This document shows, piece after piece, positions 8,701 to 17,305 of a stretch of 17,700 nt of DNA (position 1 is the stretch's first letter; the number at the start of each line of letters is the position of its first letter). This stretch comes from Thoreauomyces humboldtii (lineage: Eukaryota > Chytridiomycota > Chytridiomycetes > Spizellomycetales > Powellomycetaceae). The stretch is from the NCBI GenBank assembly GCA_027596035.1, contig JADGJA010000466.1, positions 1 to 17,700 on the forward strand. Direction: 5' to 3'. The position numbers and the translations under genes were made by a program. Under the pieces are notes generated by a model. It saw nothing but the letters and a program-made list of their open reading frames with translations. It searched no databases and had not been told where the DNA came from.

Positions 8701-9637
8701 GTCATTCCACGAATCTCCAACTGAACCGTGCGCACGGGCCCAGCAGTCGTCGCTGTATAGCGCGGTGACGTGGCAGTTTTGGTGGTTTCAGGAAATCCAG
8801 TCTTGACCTTTGTGGATATCGAAAGTGGCTTTTTTCCAAAGTGCGCTCGACCTGGTGGAGCGGCAGTCAGAGGTAGAGACGCATCAAACCCGCAGTCTTC
8901 GATCGCTTCTACGATTGTCGAAACTGAGACTAGCAAAGTGTCTAGATCTACGGTAGCCTTGTTGGAAGCAAGGTCGACCACGACTGACTGGACACCTATT
9001 ATCGGCGCAATCTTCTCGGTGATGGTCTTGACGCAGGACTGGCAGGTCATGCCGACCACGTCGATCTCGAAATGCGTTGGCGAAGGAGGAGATGTCGATA
9101 CTGATGCCTTTGACTGTGATGGCAGCGACGCATCGAAACCGCAATCCTCGATGGCTCCAGCGATTCCGCCAGGAGTCAGTACCCTTCTATCGTATTGCAC
9201 GGTGGCAGACTCAGAGTCAAGATCTACCACCGCACTGACCACACCAGGGGTATTCGTGAGCACTCCGGTGATTGTTTTGACACAAGACTGATGGATCACG
9301 ACAAGAGAAATGGTAAGCGCAAAACTCAAGCCGATTGCCGGTTCCCGATTACTAAACCCACCTGGCATGTCATGCCTTTGACGGTAATCACTACCGTAGC
9401 GGTACTTTCGGAAGCGGCCGATGGAATAGGCAGTGAAGCCTCAAAGCCGCATTCCTCGATGGCATCCATGAGATCTTTCTCGTCGAGCAGCTCAGAGTCA
9501 AACTGGATAGTGGCGAGCTCGTCCTCGAGGGAGACGGAAGCGGCTGAGACTCCAGGAAGTGATCGGAGTTGCCCCTCTATGGTGCGAACGCAGGAGCCAC
9601 ATGTCATGCCCTTGACCGTTATCCGGGAAGTGACCAT
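5749..9637 (-). CDS. CCC2: Copper-transporting P-type ATPase (P1B-1, Ccc2/ATP7 type)
   Basis: Pumps Cu(I) from cytosolic chaperones into the Golgi lumen to load secreted cuproenzymes. Exons: 9362-9637, 6310-9287 and 5749-6232; introns of 74 bp (9288-9361) and 77 bp (6233-6309). The join gives about 1245 residues, and both junctions restore conserved sequence (GMTCQ/SC and FIWATGY/NLC). Five heavy-metal-associated domains carry CxxC pairs at about C13/C16, C91/C94, C174/C177, C289/C292 and C363/C366. The actuator TGEP, the transport CPC (761-763), DKTGT with phospho-aspartate D805, SEHPLG, GDGIND (from 1020) and the Y-N and M-SS motifs of the last two membrane helices are all present. The 130-residue cytosolic tail ends with YIPL and an acidic dileucine. 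Yeast Ccc2 has two metal-binding domains and human ATP7A/B six, so this is an expanded form. The domain repeats and every catalytic motif make the family assignment very firm. Confidence 0.95.
9288..9361 (-). other. Copper-ATPase intron 1, inside the second metal-binding motif
   Basis: The donor GTGGGT follows GGC ATG ACA TGC CAG, and the acceptor CATCAG precedes TCT TGT. The 74-bp intron therefore separates the two cysteines of the second CxxC site. Its length is not a multiple of three; read through in the exon-1 frame it stops after eleven more codons. Confidence 0.85.
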
Positions 9638-10139
9638 AGCGAGCCTCGTGGGAACAAAAAATTATTGAGCGAGGAGGAGGAGGGCGTGAGGAGGGTGTGT
9701 CAGCTGTTGTGGTAAGAAGAGACGTAGCAAGGATCACCACCACGTGGATTGAGTGTATCGCGCGGGAAGAGTCACGGGAGATGAGAGAGCGAGAGTGCAA
9801 GTCAGTTCGAGCGAGTGACAGACAGTAGAATGCGTTGAAGGGTACTGGAGATTGGTCAGTGTAATACTAGTAGAGTGGGGGGAGAGGAGGAGGAACGAAC
9901 GAGACCGAAGCCCCCATTGGGTGGCACCTTCCGGGAATGGAGGAGGGAGGACGGAGGACATGACAAACCAAAAGGTCCTCGGAGGGACGGAGGGCGCGGG
10001 TCCCAACATGCCTCCTCGGTTCCCAGCAGAATAAATGGCAACGTACTGTACGCTGTAGGTCTGCAACATGTGGACGTTGCGTCATGAATCTCGTAATTGC
10101 CCTGGATCTGCAGTCTCGGTGGGGTTTCTCAATACTCGA

Positions 10140-10171
10140 TGCTTGCTCGAGTGTATACTGTATGCTTGCTC
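10140..10171. repeat. Spaced direct repeat TGCTTGCTC
   Basis: Two identical 9-mers, 10140-10148 and 10163-10171, are separated by an AT-rich stretch that includes GTGTATACTGTA. Their role is unknown. Confidence 0.5.
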
Positions 10172-10272
10172 AAATTGATATGATTGTCCGATTCTGTTAG
10201 CATTCGTCAATCGCAAAAGAGATGCCTGCAGTTTCAAGAAAAAGAAGCATGCTCCGCTACTGTCCATGTAGA

Positions 10273-10293
10273 GGTTTTCGGTTTTCGGTTTTC
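10273..10293. repeat. Three tandem copies of GGTTTTC
   Basis: A perfect three-unit heptamer repeat in the divergent promoter region. It may be a simple slippage product. Confidence 0.6.
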
Positions 10294-10378
10294 GATGAAG
10301 GAGACCCAGTTATCGTAGCGCCACCTTGGGCCACCCTGCGCAGTAACACTTTGGCTGCGCGTCCGAGACTCCCGGACC

Positions 10379-10394
10379 ACGCGTCTCTACGCGT
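10379..10394 (+). promoter_or_regulatory. Pair of MluI cell-cycle boxes upstream of the membrane-protein gene
   Basis: ACGCGT occurs at 10379-10384 and again at 10389-10394, ten bases apart (about one helical turn) and about 300-320 bases before the start codon at 10696. This is the MBF (Mbp1-Swi6) recognition word. Function is inferred from motif, pairing and position. Confidence 0.4.
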
Positions 10395-10695
10395 TCCGCC
10401 GCCGCTCATATGGTCCGCGCAGCATCGTTGGAACCGACTCCCCCGCAAGTTTTGGCGCGGCGGCCCTGCCTTCCATGCCTTCTGTTCCATCCCAAGTACA
10501 GTACTCTCCATCTTGTTTGCTTTGCCTTTGCTTCGCACAAACAACGTCGACAAACAACCACTAGGATACGACGTCCGACTGTAACCGCTGAAACGCAATC
10601 TGCGCAGCCTCGCTTCTTCTGGCTGTATTCCCGCCAGATCTTCTTGCGCTTGTCCTAGTATTTGTATATCACTGCCTTCGAAGGTCCCAGCAGAT

Positions 10696-12584
10696 ATGCA
10701 TTCCTACGTCTTCATTTATATTCTATCGCAAGGTGAGCCATAAGTCGTGGTCTTAAAGACCAGCCCCAACGTTTCACACTGCGCAACTCACCAGTATTAT
10801 CATTAGCAACTCTTATCCTACCCATTCTTGCGCGTCCACTTGCCGGCAATATACGAACACCCGTGAAATCTCTCCCGACAACGTCACCGGTGCCTGCCAT
10901 CCTCTTGACGGCTTCGGCAGCACATTCTCCGCAAACTTCCCGCTCGGCATCTGTGCAGCCCACAACGACCGTATCGCATAGCTTCAAAGCAGCGGATCAC
11001 AGGTCATCTGCGCGGAGTGCACAGAAGACGCCCACTGCGTCAAAACCATTCATCCCCGGGCTACCTGTCTCTTCCATCATACCGACTGAAATGGCTCCTG
11101 CGATGGTTCCGAGCCCCGCATGCATCACTGCAACAGAACAGAGTGGGCTCGCCTCATGTGCGCCCACTGACGTCGCGAGTAGCATCAAAGCATCGACGCA
11201 GCAGTCTGCAGAGCCTTCGTCATGGGCTTCGCTATCGCTTCCGACGCAGGTCGCCGTGATCGGAGTGCCTGTCGTCATGTTGGCAGTCGTGGGTTTGTTG
11301 GTTTGCTTATGGATTCGGTGGAGAAAGATGCTCAGGCGACGGACCCTTGGAGACAAATTGCTGGACATGAAGCCGGGAAATTACGGTATGTACTGACATT
11401 GCACTCGATCAGTGGGTGACTCTAGGAAGCGTACTCATCCAAGTGATATAGATGCAGGAAAAGCAGCATGGACGCAGAATGCACTCAACAAGCCTTTACC
11501 ACCCATACGTCCATTACCAATCACAGCCGATGTCATCCGCCAAGATCCTTTTGCATCTGGCTCGTCCCGACAGCCTCTCACGCGCCATGGGGGACCACCG
11601 CAGTCGATGCCGATATCACGACCCTCTACTCCCACCTTTGCGCAGACCCGCGACACGACGGCTCCGTCTTCGATAGCAGGACGCACCCAGTCGAAAAACA
11701 CCAGTCGAGCCGCGGTTGCAGAGTACGCTTACCAGCAGTCGCTAGCATCATCCGCCTCCCTTCCACCAGTCGAATCGTCCGTCATGACCTGTTCTGACGA
11801 TACTCCGCTTATCCACTTCCTCCCTACCACCGGATCCCCCACTATCCTCTCTTCCCCTTCCCCGCCATCCTGCTACGCACCATCTTCGGCGGGCCGATCT
11901 GACCGCTCCGGTGCTTCCAACGCCTCAAAGTCGACCACGTCGACATCGAACTCCCGATCCACGACTTCGACAGTCTACAGCTCCCAATCGCTCCGTCAGA
12001 AGAAGACGATGTGGGAGCAGACGCTCTACACACCAGGAAGCATGCTCGCACCGTCCGCCATGTCCAGCAGCGCCTGGTCGCCGGCGGTCAACGCCCATCC
12101 CCCTCCAGCGAGGCCCACGCCCGCCTATCCGCCCTCCTATCCGTCCCAGAACGGGTACGGACAGGGTCCCCCCGGTTACTACCCACCCACCGCTTCTTCC
12201 TCCGTGTCGACGACGTCGTCGTCGTCCCGAGGGTTCCACCAGGTTCCAGCTCCGCCCTACCACCATCTCGGTCCCCACATGATGCTCGCTGGGATGCAGT
12301 CGCAGGACCCGTGGATGTACGGACCCCCCGTGTACCGTCCTCACCCCTCGCCAGGTCCTCCTCGACACCACCGCAACCGCCAACCCGCGGAGGAGAGGAG
12401 GTCGAGGTCGAGGTCGAGATCGAGGGAGAGGGAGAGGAAGAGGAAGACCAGCGGCTCGTCACGGTCTCGATCTAGGAAGCGACTGGAGAAGGGTGGGGAG
12501 AGTGGGGAAGGGAAGGCGGTCTTGGATGACGAATTCGCCAGGCTGAGGACTGGAGCGGCGGCTGCTTCCGGAAGTGCTTCCTAG
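10696..12584 (+). CDS. Single-pass membrane protein with Ser/Thr-rich ectodomain and RS-like cytosolic tail
   Basis: Exons 10696-10732, 10795-11385 and 11452-12584 join in phase through introns of 62 bp (GTGAGC to ACCAG) and 66 bp (GTATGT to ATATAG), giving about 586 residues. The first exon and the start of the second make a signal peptide (MHSYVFIYILSQ, then VLSLATLILPILARPLAG). Residues 30-163 are Ser/Thr/Pro-rich and probably O-mannosylated. A transmembrane helix (about 164-186, VAVIGVPVVMLAVVGLLVCL) is followed by a basic stop-transfer patch (RWRKMLRRR). The 400-residue cytosolic part begins with PLPPIRPLP, continues Ser/Pro/Tyr-rich and disordered, and carries an Arg/Ser/Glu/Lys stretch at about 525-554. 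The layout recalls fungal wall-stress sensors and polarity landmarks (Mid2, Wsc, Axl2-like), but no known ectodomain is visible, so the function is open. A short first exon holding only the start of the signal peptide explains why a naive start would be missed. Confidence 0.75.
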
Positions 12585-12892
12585 TGATTGCACTATTTCT
12601 TGTGGCTTTTATTTCTTGTTGTTTGTCCCCCTTTACAGTTAGCGGGTTGCTGTATTACTCTGTATTTATCAATAGTTCATTGCATACAAAACGCGGTTCC
12701 TTAGGCCTCTCCACCGGAAACACAGAGCGAAAATCATGAGATCAAGCTTCTTATCCATTATTTTGAAAGGATCCGACTGCAACGAGAATTGCATGCAATT
12801 CTCCTGGTCTATCAAACTTCAATGGGAACTTGCGTTCGGGGCGAAAGGGAGGAGAAGCGAGACCCGCGTAACGCGAGAGCCAAGAACCGCCT
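12585..12892. other. Convergent 3' region between the membrane-protein gene and the septin
   Basis: About 308 bases shared by two facing 3' ends. It is T-rich just after 12584, and no canonical AATAAA, RNA gene or repeat is evident. A short inverted element, GAATTGCATGCAATTC, lies at about 12786-12801. Confidence 0.5.
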
Positions 12893-14739
12893 TTACTTGA
12901 AAAGGCCCTTGCCCTTCTTTCCCTTCTCAGGGGTGCCAGGGCGGCCCCCTTCGAGCCGCCTCTTCTTGTCTTCAAGCTCCAACCGCTGCTTCTCGAGTTG
13001 CTCCTTCATTTCCCGGTGACGAGCGTAAAGCTCCTCCTCGCTCTGCTTGAGCTTGTTCTCCTTCTCGGCGACCTTCTGTTGGAAAACGGCTTTCATCTCG
13101 GCTTCCATTTTGGCCATCTTTTGCTCGTGGGCGAGCTTCTCATCCTCGAACTTGGACATCGAGCTGCACGGGGAGTGACGGGAGCAGGTCAGATGGAATA
13201 CTCGTGATCGAAGAGGAAGCACGTCAAAAGAGTTGGTGCTTACTGAGACCCTCCTGCGGCAGATGACCCGTCGTGACCGTCGCGAGTAAGTCTGCTCTTT
13301 CGGTAGGACTCGTAAAGAGCTTCGTTTGTGAACTCTTTCAGCTCCTCCATGTGTGTCCTAAAGTGGCGCACATGATTAGCTTTCCGAACCAGTATGACAT
13401 GCGGAGACTCCGCCGGTTCTGCCTTCATGTAGAAAAGATCCCACCTGATGAGCATTTGCCTCAATTTCACAAAGTCACAGTGCTCCTCGTTGTCCACTTC
13501 AATGACTCCCCAGGGATACTTCCGCCCTCGGACCTTCTTGCCGGCAACATCTACCTCTTTGTCACTACCTACAATGGCGAAAGGGATGCGGGACTGAAAG
13601 AACAGAAATGCTTTGTAAGTGAGCGTGCTGGATAGTCTCTCGGATATCACTCACGATAATGTCCTTGTTTTCTTGAATCGTTTCGGAGTCGTCGTTATCG
13701 TGGATCGGGGGCTGGTAAATGTGGATATTGTTGGACGCAATGTCGTCCAAGATCTTAAGAACACAACGTCAGTCTGACTCCGTGATCGACCATCCACTAA
13801 AATTTAAACGAAAGCTTTCAGTTGCACATACCCTGACTTTGAAAGCCTTGATCTCGTTTTCGGTGAGGGTGTCAGATTTCGCGATAACGGGGATGAGGTT
13901 GACGCGAGCAGCCAGCTGTCGCATGAACTCGATGTCGAGGGGCTTCAGGGAGTGACCGGTAGGGGAGATGAAGTACAAGCATGCGTGGACTCGGGTGTCG
14001 ATCATACGCTTGCGGTTGACACGGTTCTCCTGCTCTAGGTAGGCATCGTAGCGGGCCTCGATGTTGTCGAGGATAGGACGCCAGCTCTCCTCGTTGTTGA
14101 CAAAGTCACCAAAACCAGGCGTGTCAATGACGGTGAGCTTGAGCTTGACGCCGTTCTCCTCCACATCTGATTGTGGCGGGTGTGTTAGAGAGTGTTTACA
14201 ACCCTTGACGTAAAATAGGCTTTGCAAGTTCGCACGAACCAGCGCTGAGGGTCTGGATGTCGACGGTTTTCGGTGTGTCGTATGTTGGCTCCTTGTTCTC
14301 TTTGGTTGGATACAACGAGCTGTTGAAGAGGGTGTTCACAAGGGTGCTTTTTCCGAGACCAGATTCGCCTATCAACAAGTTGTCAGAATTTGTTTTCAGG
14401 CGCCTTCACCTTCTCCGTCCGCAGTCCGCACGTACCGACAACCATCAGGGTGAATTGGAAGCCCTTCTTCACAGACTTGCGGTGGACCTGGTTGGGCAGG
14501 TTGTGGAAACCCACGTAACCGGCCAGCTTCTTCTTGACAATCGGGATCTGAGGGGAGACATCGAGAGTAAGACTGGATGGACTTCACGAGTGACTCGCAG
14601 GGTTCCACCGTAGCATGGTCTGCCGCACCGAGTCGATTTCTGAGAGGAAGCCCAAGTCCATGAGCTCAGCGCAACAAAAAAAATTCAACCCGGGCTGCTT
14701 CGGCTGCAAGTTGCTTCAGCTTCTTACCTTACCAGACAT
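12893..14739 (-). CDS. CDC3: Septin, Cdc3/AspB-type
   Basis: A GTP-binding protein that polymerises at the bud neck, septum or hyphal cortex. Exons in transcription order: 14733-14739, 14599-14639, 14436-14547, 14240-14368, 13832-14166, 13655-13753, 13445-13593, 13244-13357 and 12893-13163, total about 418 residues. Visible parts: a polybasic region ([14 protein letters not shown], then HRKSVKKGF), P-loop GESGLGKST (about 54-62), DTPGFGD (from 111), AKSD (192-195), the septin unique element around [11 protein letters not shown] and [13 protein letters not shown], and a C-terminal coiled coil of about 70 residues ending in a Lys/Gly tail. The words [18 protein letters not shown] and [20 protein letters not shown] favour the Cdc3/AspB class over Cdc10, 11 or 12, though the class needs a tree. 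The 5' end is the weak part: the second intron is either GC-AG (51 bp) or GT-AG from an earlier donor (81 bp, giving 408 residues). Confidence 0.92.
14733..14739 (-). other. Septin first coding exon of seven bases
   Basis: ATGTCTG is followed by the donor GTAAGG, and the next exon begins at 14639 after CTCTCAG. The join gives MSEIDS. A competing donor (GTAAGA) four bases later would shift the frame and gives an unlikely peptide. Confidence 0.6.
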
Positions 14740-15647
14740 ATTGGGGACGACTAATACACAGAGAAGCAGCAAGCAAGTGATCTGCGCGGAAGACCAGAGA
14801 AGGGTGAGTCGGAATGGAAGGATCGCAAGTCCGCCGGCGTTGGAATGCCGGAAGACGGACTTGAACGTGGCTCGTCGGGGAACCAGAGGCCCGCCGTAAT
14901 CTAGCGAGATAGTGGCCTGTGGGAAAGACGTCCCGGACGTCGCTCTGTGTATACCTGGATCTTTTGGGTCTGAACCGTCTTCAACGGGAATGGCGACACG
15001 TGTAAATGCACGAACGAACGAAGAACGAAGGTTGTTGTGTGCGGCGAACCGGCCGCATTCAGAACCTCTCGACAGCAGCAGCCTTTTCCTTCTTTCATCA
15101 AGCCTGAACCAGCCCAAAATGAAGCTCCTGCGCCTCTCACCTCCTTTGTATCACCTGGTGTTCCATGGCCCCGCTCGCTGTCACATGTCAACACAGAGGC
15201 AAGCACCACTTGGGGTGGTGGGACCATCGCCCCACACACGGCACTCGCAGAGTCACACTCGACGCTTTGACGGAAATCTTTTCGTATGGGTCGGTTTTTC
15301 CCACGCATGCAACTGTACCGCAGCGTCTTTCCCCGCGCCCCCTCCCATTACCTTTCTCTCGACGCGAACACCACACACGAAAAGTACGAGAACCTCGTCA
15401 GAGATACATGTCAGCGGAACTGTTACGTTGCGACGCCTGCCATACCTCTCCCTCGCGACTGCACTACCTGTCATCGTCATACTGCCGTCCTGCTGTCTCC
15501 CGTTTTGACAGTCTCGCCACGTCTTCCCGGAAGCCCCGTCCCGCCAGTTCCCCTTGTTGAAAGGCCGGACCGCTCGAGAGGAGGTGCAGACACGGTTTAT
15601 CTGGACCATCCAGAGCGCTTCCTCCAGTAATCACCTCCAAGCCAAAG
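14740..15647. other. Divergent promoter region, septin and INSIG
   Basis: 908 bases between two head-to-head genes. It contains a doubled GACGTC (14927-14941) and, from about 15060 to the INSIG start, a strongly C/T-rich plus strand, as in fungal promoters and leaders. Several open frames of 100-200 codons occur on both strands, but they overlap one another and show no domain, so they look like chance in sequence poor in stops. Confidence 0.5.
14927..14941. promoter_or_regulatory. Doubled GACGTC palindrome
   Basis: GACGTC, three bases, GACGTC. This is the core of a CRE/ATF-type bZIP site, repeated at nine-base spacing, about 190-200 bases upstream of the septin start codon. Confidence 0.35.
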
Positions 15648-16906
15648 ATGGCCTCGTCTCAATCATCCCTGCCGTCGGTCGCGGCGTTGCGATCACGCAT
15701 TTCACTCGCGCACTCAAGCAAAGAACCACCAGCAGCACATTCTCCAACCCCGCCGACACCTGCATTGTCCCCACCGCCAGGCACCCAGCAACATCACCCT
15801 CTCGTGGCATACCTTGTAAAGGCAGTCGCCCTGTTTGCGCTAGGCTGCCTCTTCTCGGTCATCATCGATCACTTCCAGCAGGAGCACGACATCACACGCT
15901 ACCCACAGCCGCACGCCTCCGCTTCCTCCCCTGCCGCTAACGCTCCTCCTCCTTCACGACCTTCGCCAACCTCCTCTCCATCCACTCCTGCTTCGTCGTC
16001 CGAATCTCGACTGTTTGCAGCTCACACGGCGTCCTGGGTGCTGCTGTGCTGCGGCTTCTCGGCCCTGCTCGTGGGAACAGTGTATCCGCTGCTCGACTGG
16101 AAGTTCTTTGGACGACCTCATCGATACAAGAGGGATTGGTCAAACGTGCTAAGGTAGGCTTTGGCTCTCGGAAAACCCAACTGAGGGAACCAAGGGGAGG
16201 GCCGGCAGTCAACCGCTGGACCGGTCCGGGCTCGCGCATGCAAAGGAGCTTATTGTACTTTCCATCCCTGTTCAGATGCTGCGGCGCGTTTCTAGGCGTC
16301 AACTATGCCACAACGGTAAAAGAGATCGTGCCCCCAAACGGATAGACAGCATTCGATCTCCATGCTCATCTCTCGCATCTTTCCAGAAACTTCCATGGAC
16401 GAGCAGCATGCAGGTGTCGCTCATCCTAGCGCTATCGGCGTTGTGGATGTGGCTCATGTTTGACAGAACTTTGCACGGATTCATTCTGTCCGCCCTCGTA
16501 GCAGCCATCGGAACATGGGTTGCCTTCTGCTTCGTGCAAAGCGGATTTTACAGGTGCACACGCAAAGCCTTCCCTTCCGAGGGCCTTCGTCGCCACATCC
16601 TGGGACTTGCGTGCTGATCCTACCTTTTCCTGCAGCTTCACGAAAGCCGACTTTTTCGGAGTGCGTTCGTGGTTCCCATGCATGCTATACTCTGCCTCGG
16701 TCACGTTCGGATCCCTCGGGCGCCAACTGCGGATCGTTCCGGATGCCGCTTATCCCCCGTTGCGGCAACGGGTCGGACCGACGGCCTGCTCATCCGCTTC
16801 CTCGCGGCCCCCACGACATCCAAATTCCCGATCGACGACAGGCGCGTCGGTCCCGCCGCGCCTGCCGCAAGAACCGCCAACATCTGTCACTGAGAATAGG
16901 AATTAA
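15648..16906 (+). CDS. INSIG family ER membrane protein (sterol regulation)
   Basis: Exons 15648-16153, 16276-16315, 16387-16553 and 16636-16906 join in phase (introns of 122, 71 and 82 bp) to about 327 residues. INSIG proteins sit in the ER membrane, where they bind sterol-sensing partners such as HMG-CoA reductase and, in some lineages, SCAP. Conserved words match animal INSIG closely: YPLLDWKFFGRPHRYKRDWS (146-165), VLRCCGAFLGVNYA, KLPWTSSMQVSL, a membrane segment with FDRTLHGF (207-214) and FFGVRSWFPC to GSLGRQL (about 244-269). The Asp in the FDR word corresponds, as I recall, to a residue needed for partner binding in human INSIG-1. Membrane helices are visible at about 52-74, 126-148, 193-207 and 213-232. 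Odd points are a 40-residue Pro/Ser/Ala-rich loop after the first helix and a 58-residue basic, Pro/Ser-rich tail after GRQL. Fungal relatives include Ins1, Nsg1 and InsA. Confidence 0.9.
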
Positions 16907-17305
16907 AACCGGTCATAGTTGAGATCTTTCGCGATTGAGGGTTCCTTCTCGGCAGGTTCCGTTGGGAGGCTCGCTCCGGTGCGATATCTCTTGAGTTCGG
17001 ACAGTAGGTTTCGGAAATACGGGCGCCAACATCTGACATGAACGGCTTCCAATGGGGGAGCGCTCTCATCCCATGAGCACCTTTTTTTACCCTCGTCCTT
17101 TTTGTATCCGCGTACATTACGCGCTCCCTTTTGCTCTCTATCATACAATCTTGCTGCTGCTGCTGCTGACTATTAAAGCCCATGTTTGTGTGTTGTCCGT
17201 TGGTGTGTACAGTACAACAATGCATCACCGGCGCTGGACAGAAGCGGACAAGAGATGGAGATGCACAGAGAAGTGTAGAATCAGAATCAAAGGTACATGT
17301 AGTCC
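16907..17305. other. Convergent 3' region between INSIG and the ABCA-type gene
   Basis: About 400 bases with no credible gene. It holds a TGC microsatellite (17152-17166), and an ATTAAA shortly after it on the plus strand that could help end the INSIG transcript. Confidence 0.5.
17152..17166. repeat. TGC trinucleotide microsatellite, five units
   Basis: A perfect run of five TGC units in the non-coding space between two convergent genes. Confidence 0.8.

Larger units (their letters stand above)
9638..10695. other. Divergent promoter region, copper ATPase and RS-tailed membrane protein
   Basis: About 1.06 kb without a credible gene. It contains two copies of TGCTTGCTC (10140-10148 and 10163-10171), three tandem GGTTTTC units (10273-10293) and a pair of ACGCGT boxes (10379-10384 and 10389-10394). 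A 120-codon plus-strand frame at 10222-10584 shows no domain and no coding bias, and I do not accept it. Confidence 0.5.

Noticed and set aside
8263..9668. Several long plus-strand frames across the copper ATPase N-terminus
   Set aside because: They are antisense to a gene with firm domain evidence; their length reflects repeated metal-binding domains and few antisense stops.
10222..10584. 120-codon plus-strand frame in the divergent promoter region
   Set aside because: No recognisable domain, no codon bias, and it overlaps promoter repeats and an equally long minus-strand frame.
11386..11412. A 27-bp intron joining exons 2 and 3 of the membrane-protein gene
   Set aside because: It keeps frame but is too short for a normal spliceosomal intron; the 66-bp choice ending at 11451 also keeps frame and has a TAG acceptor.
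14912..15508. 198-codon plus-strand frame between septin and INSIG
   Set aside because: It overlaps several other frames on both strands, has no domain, and lies in C/T-rich promoter DNA poor in stops.
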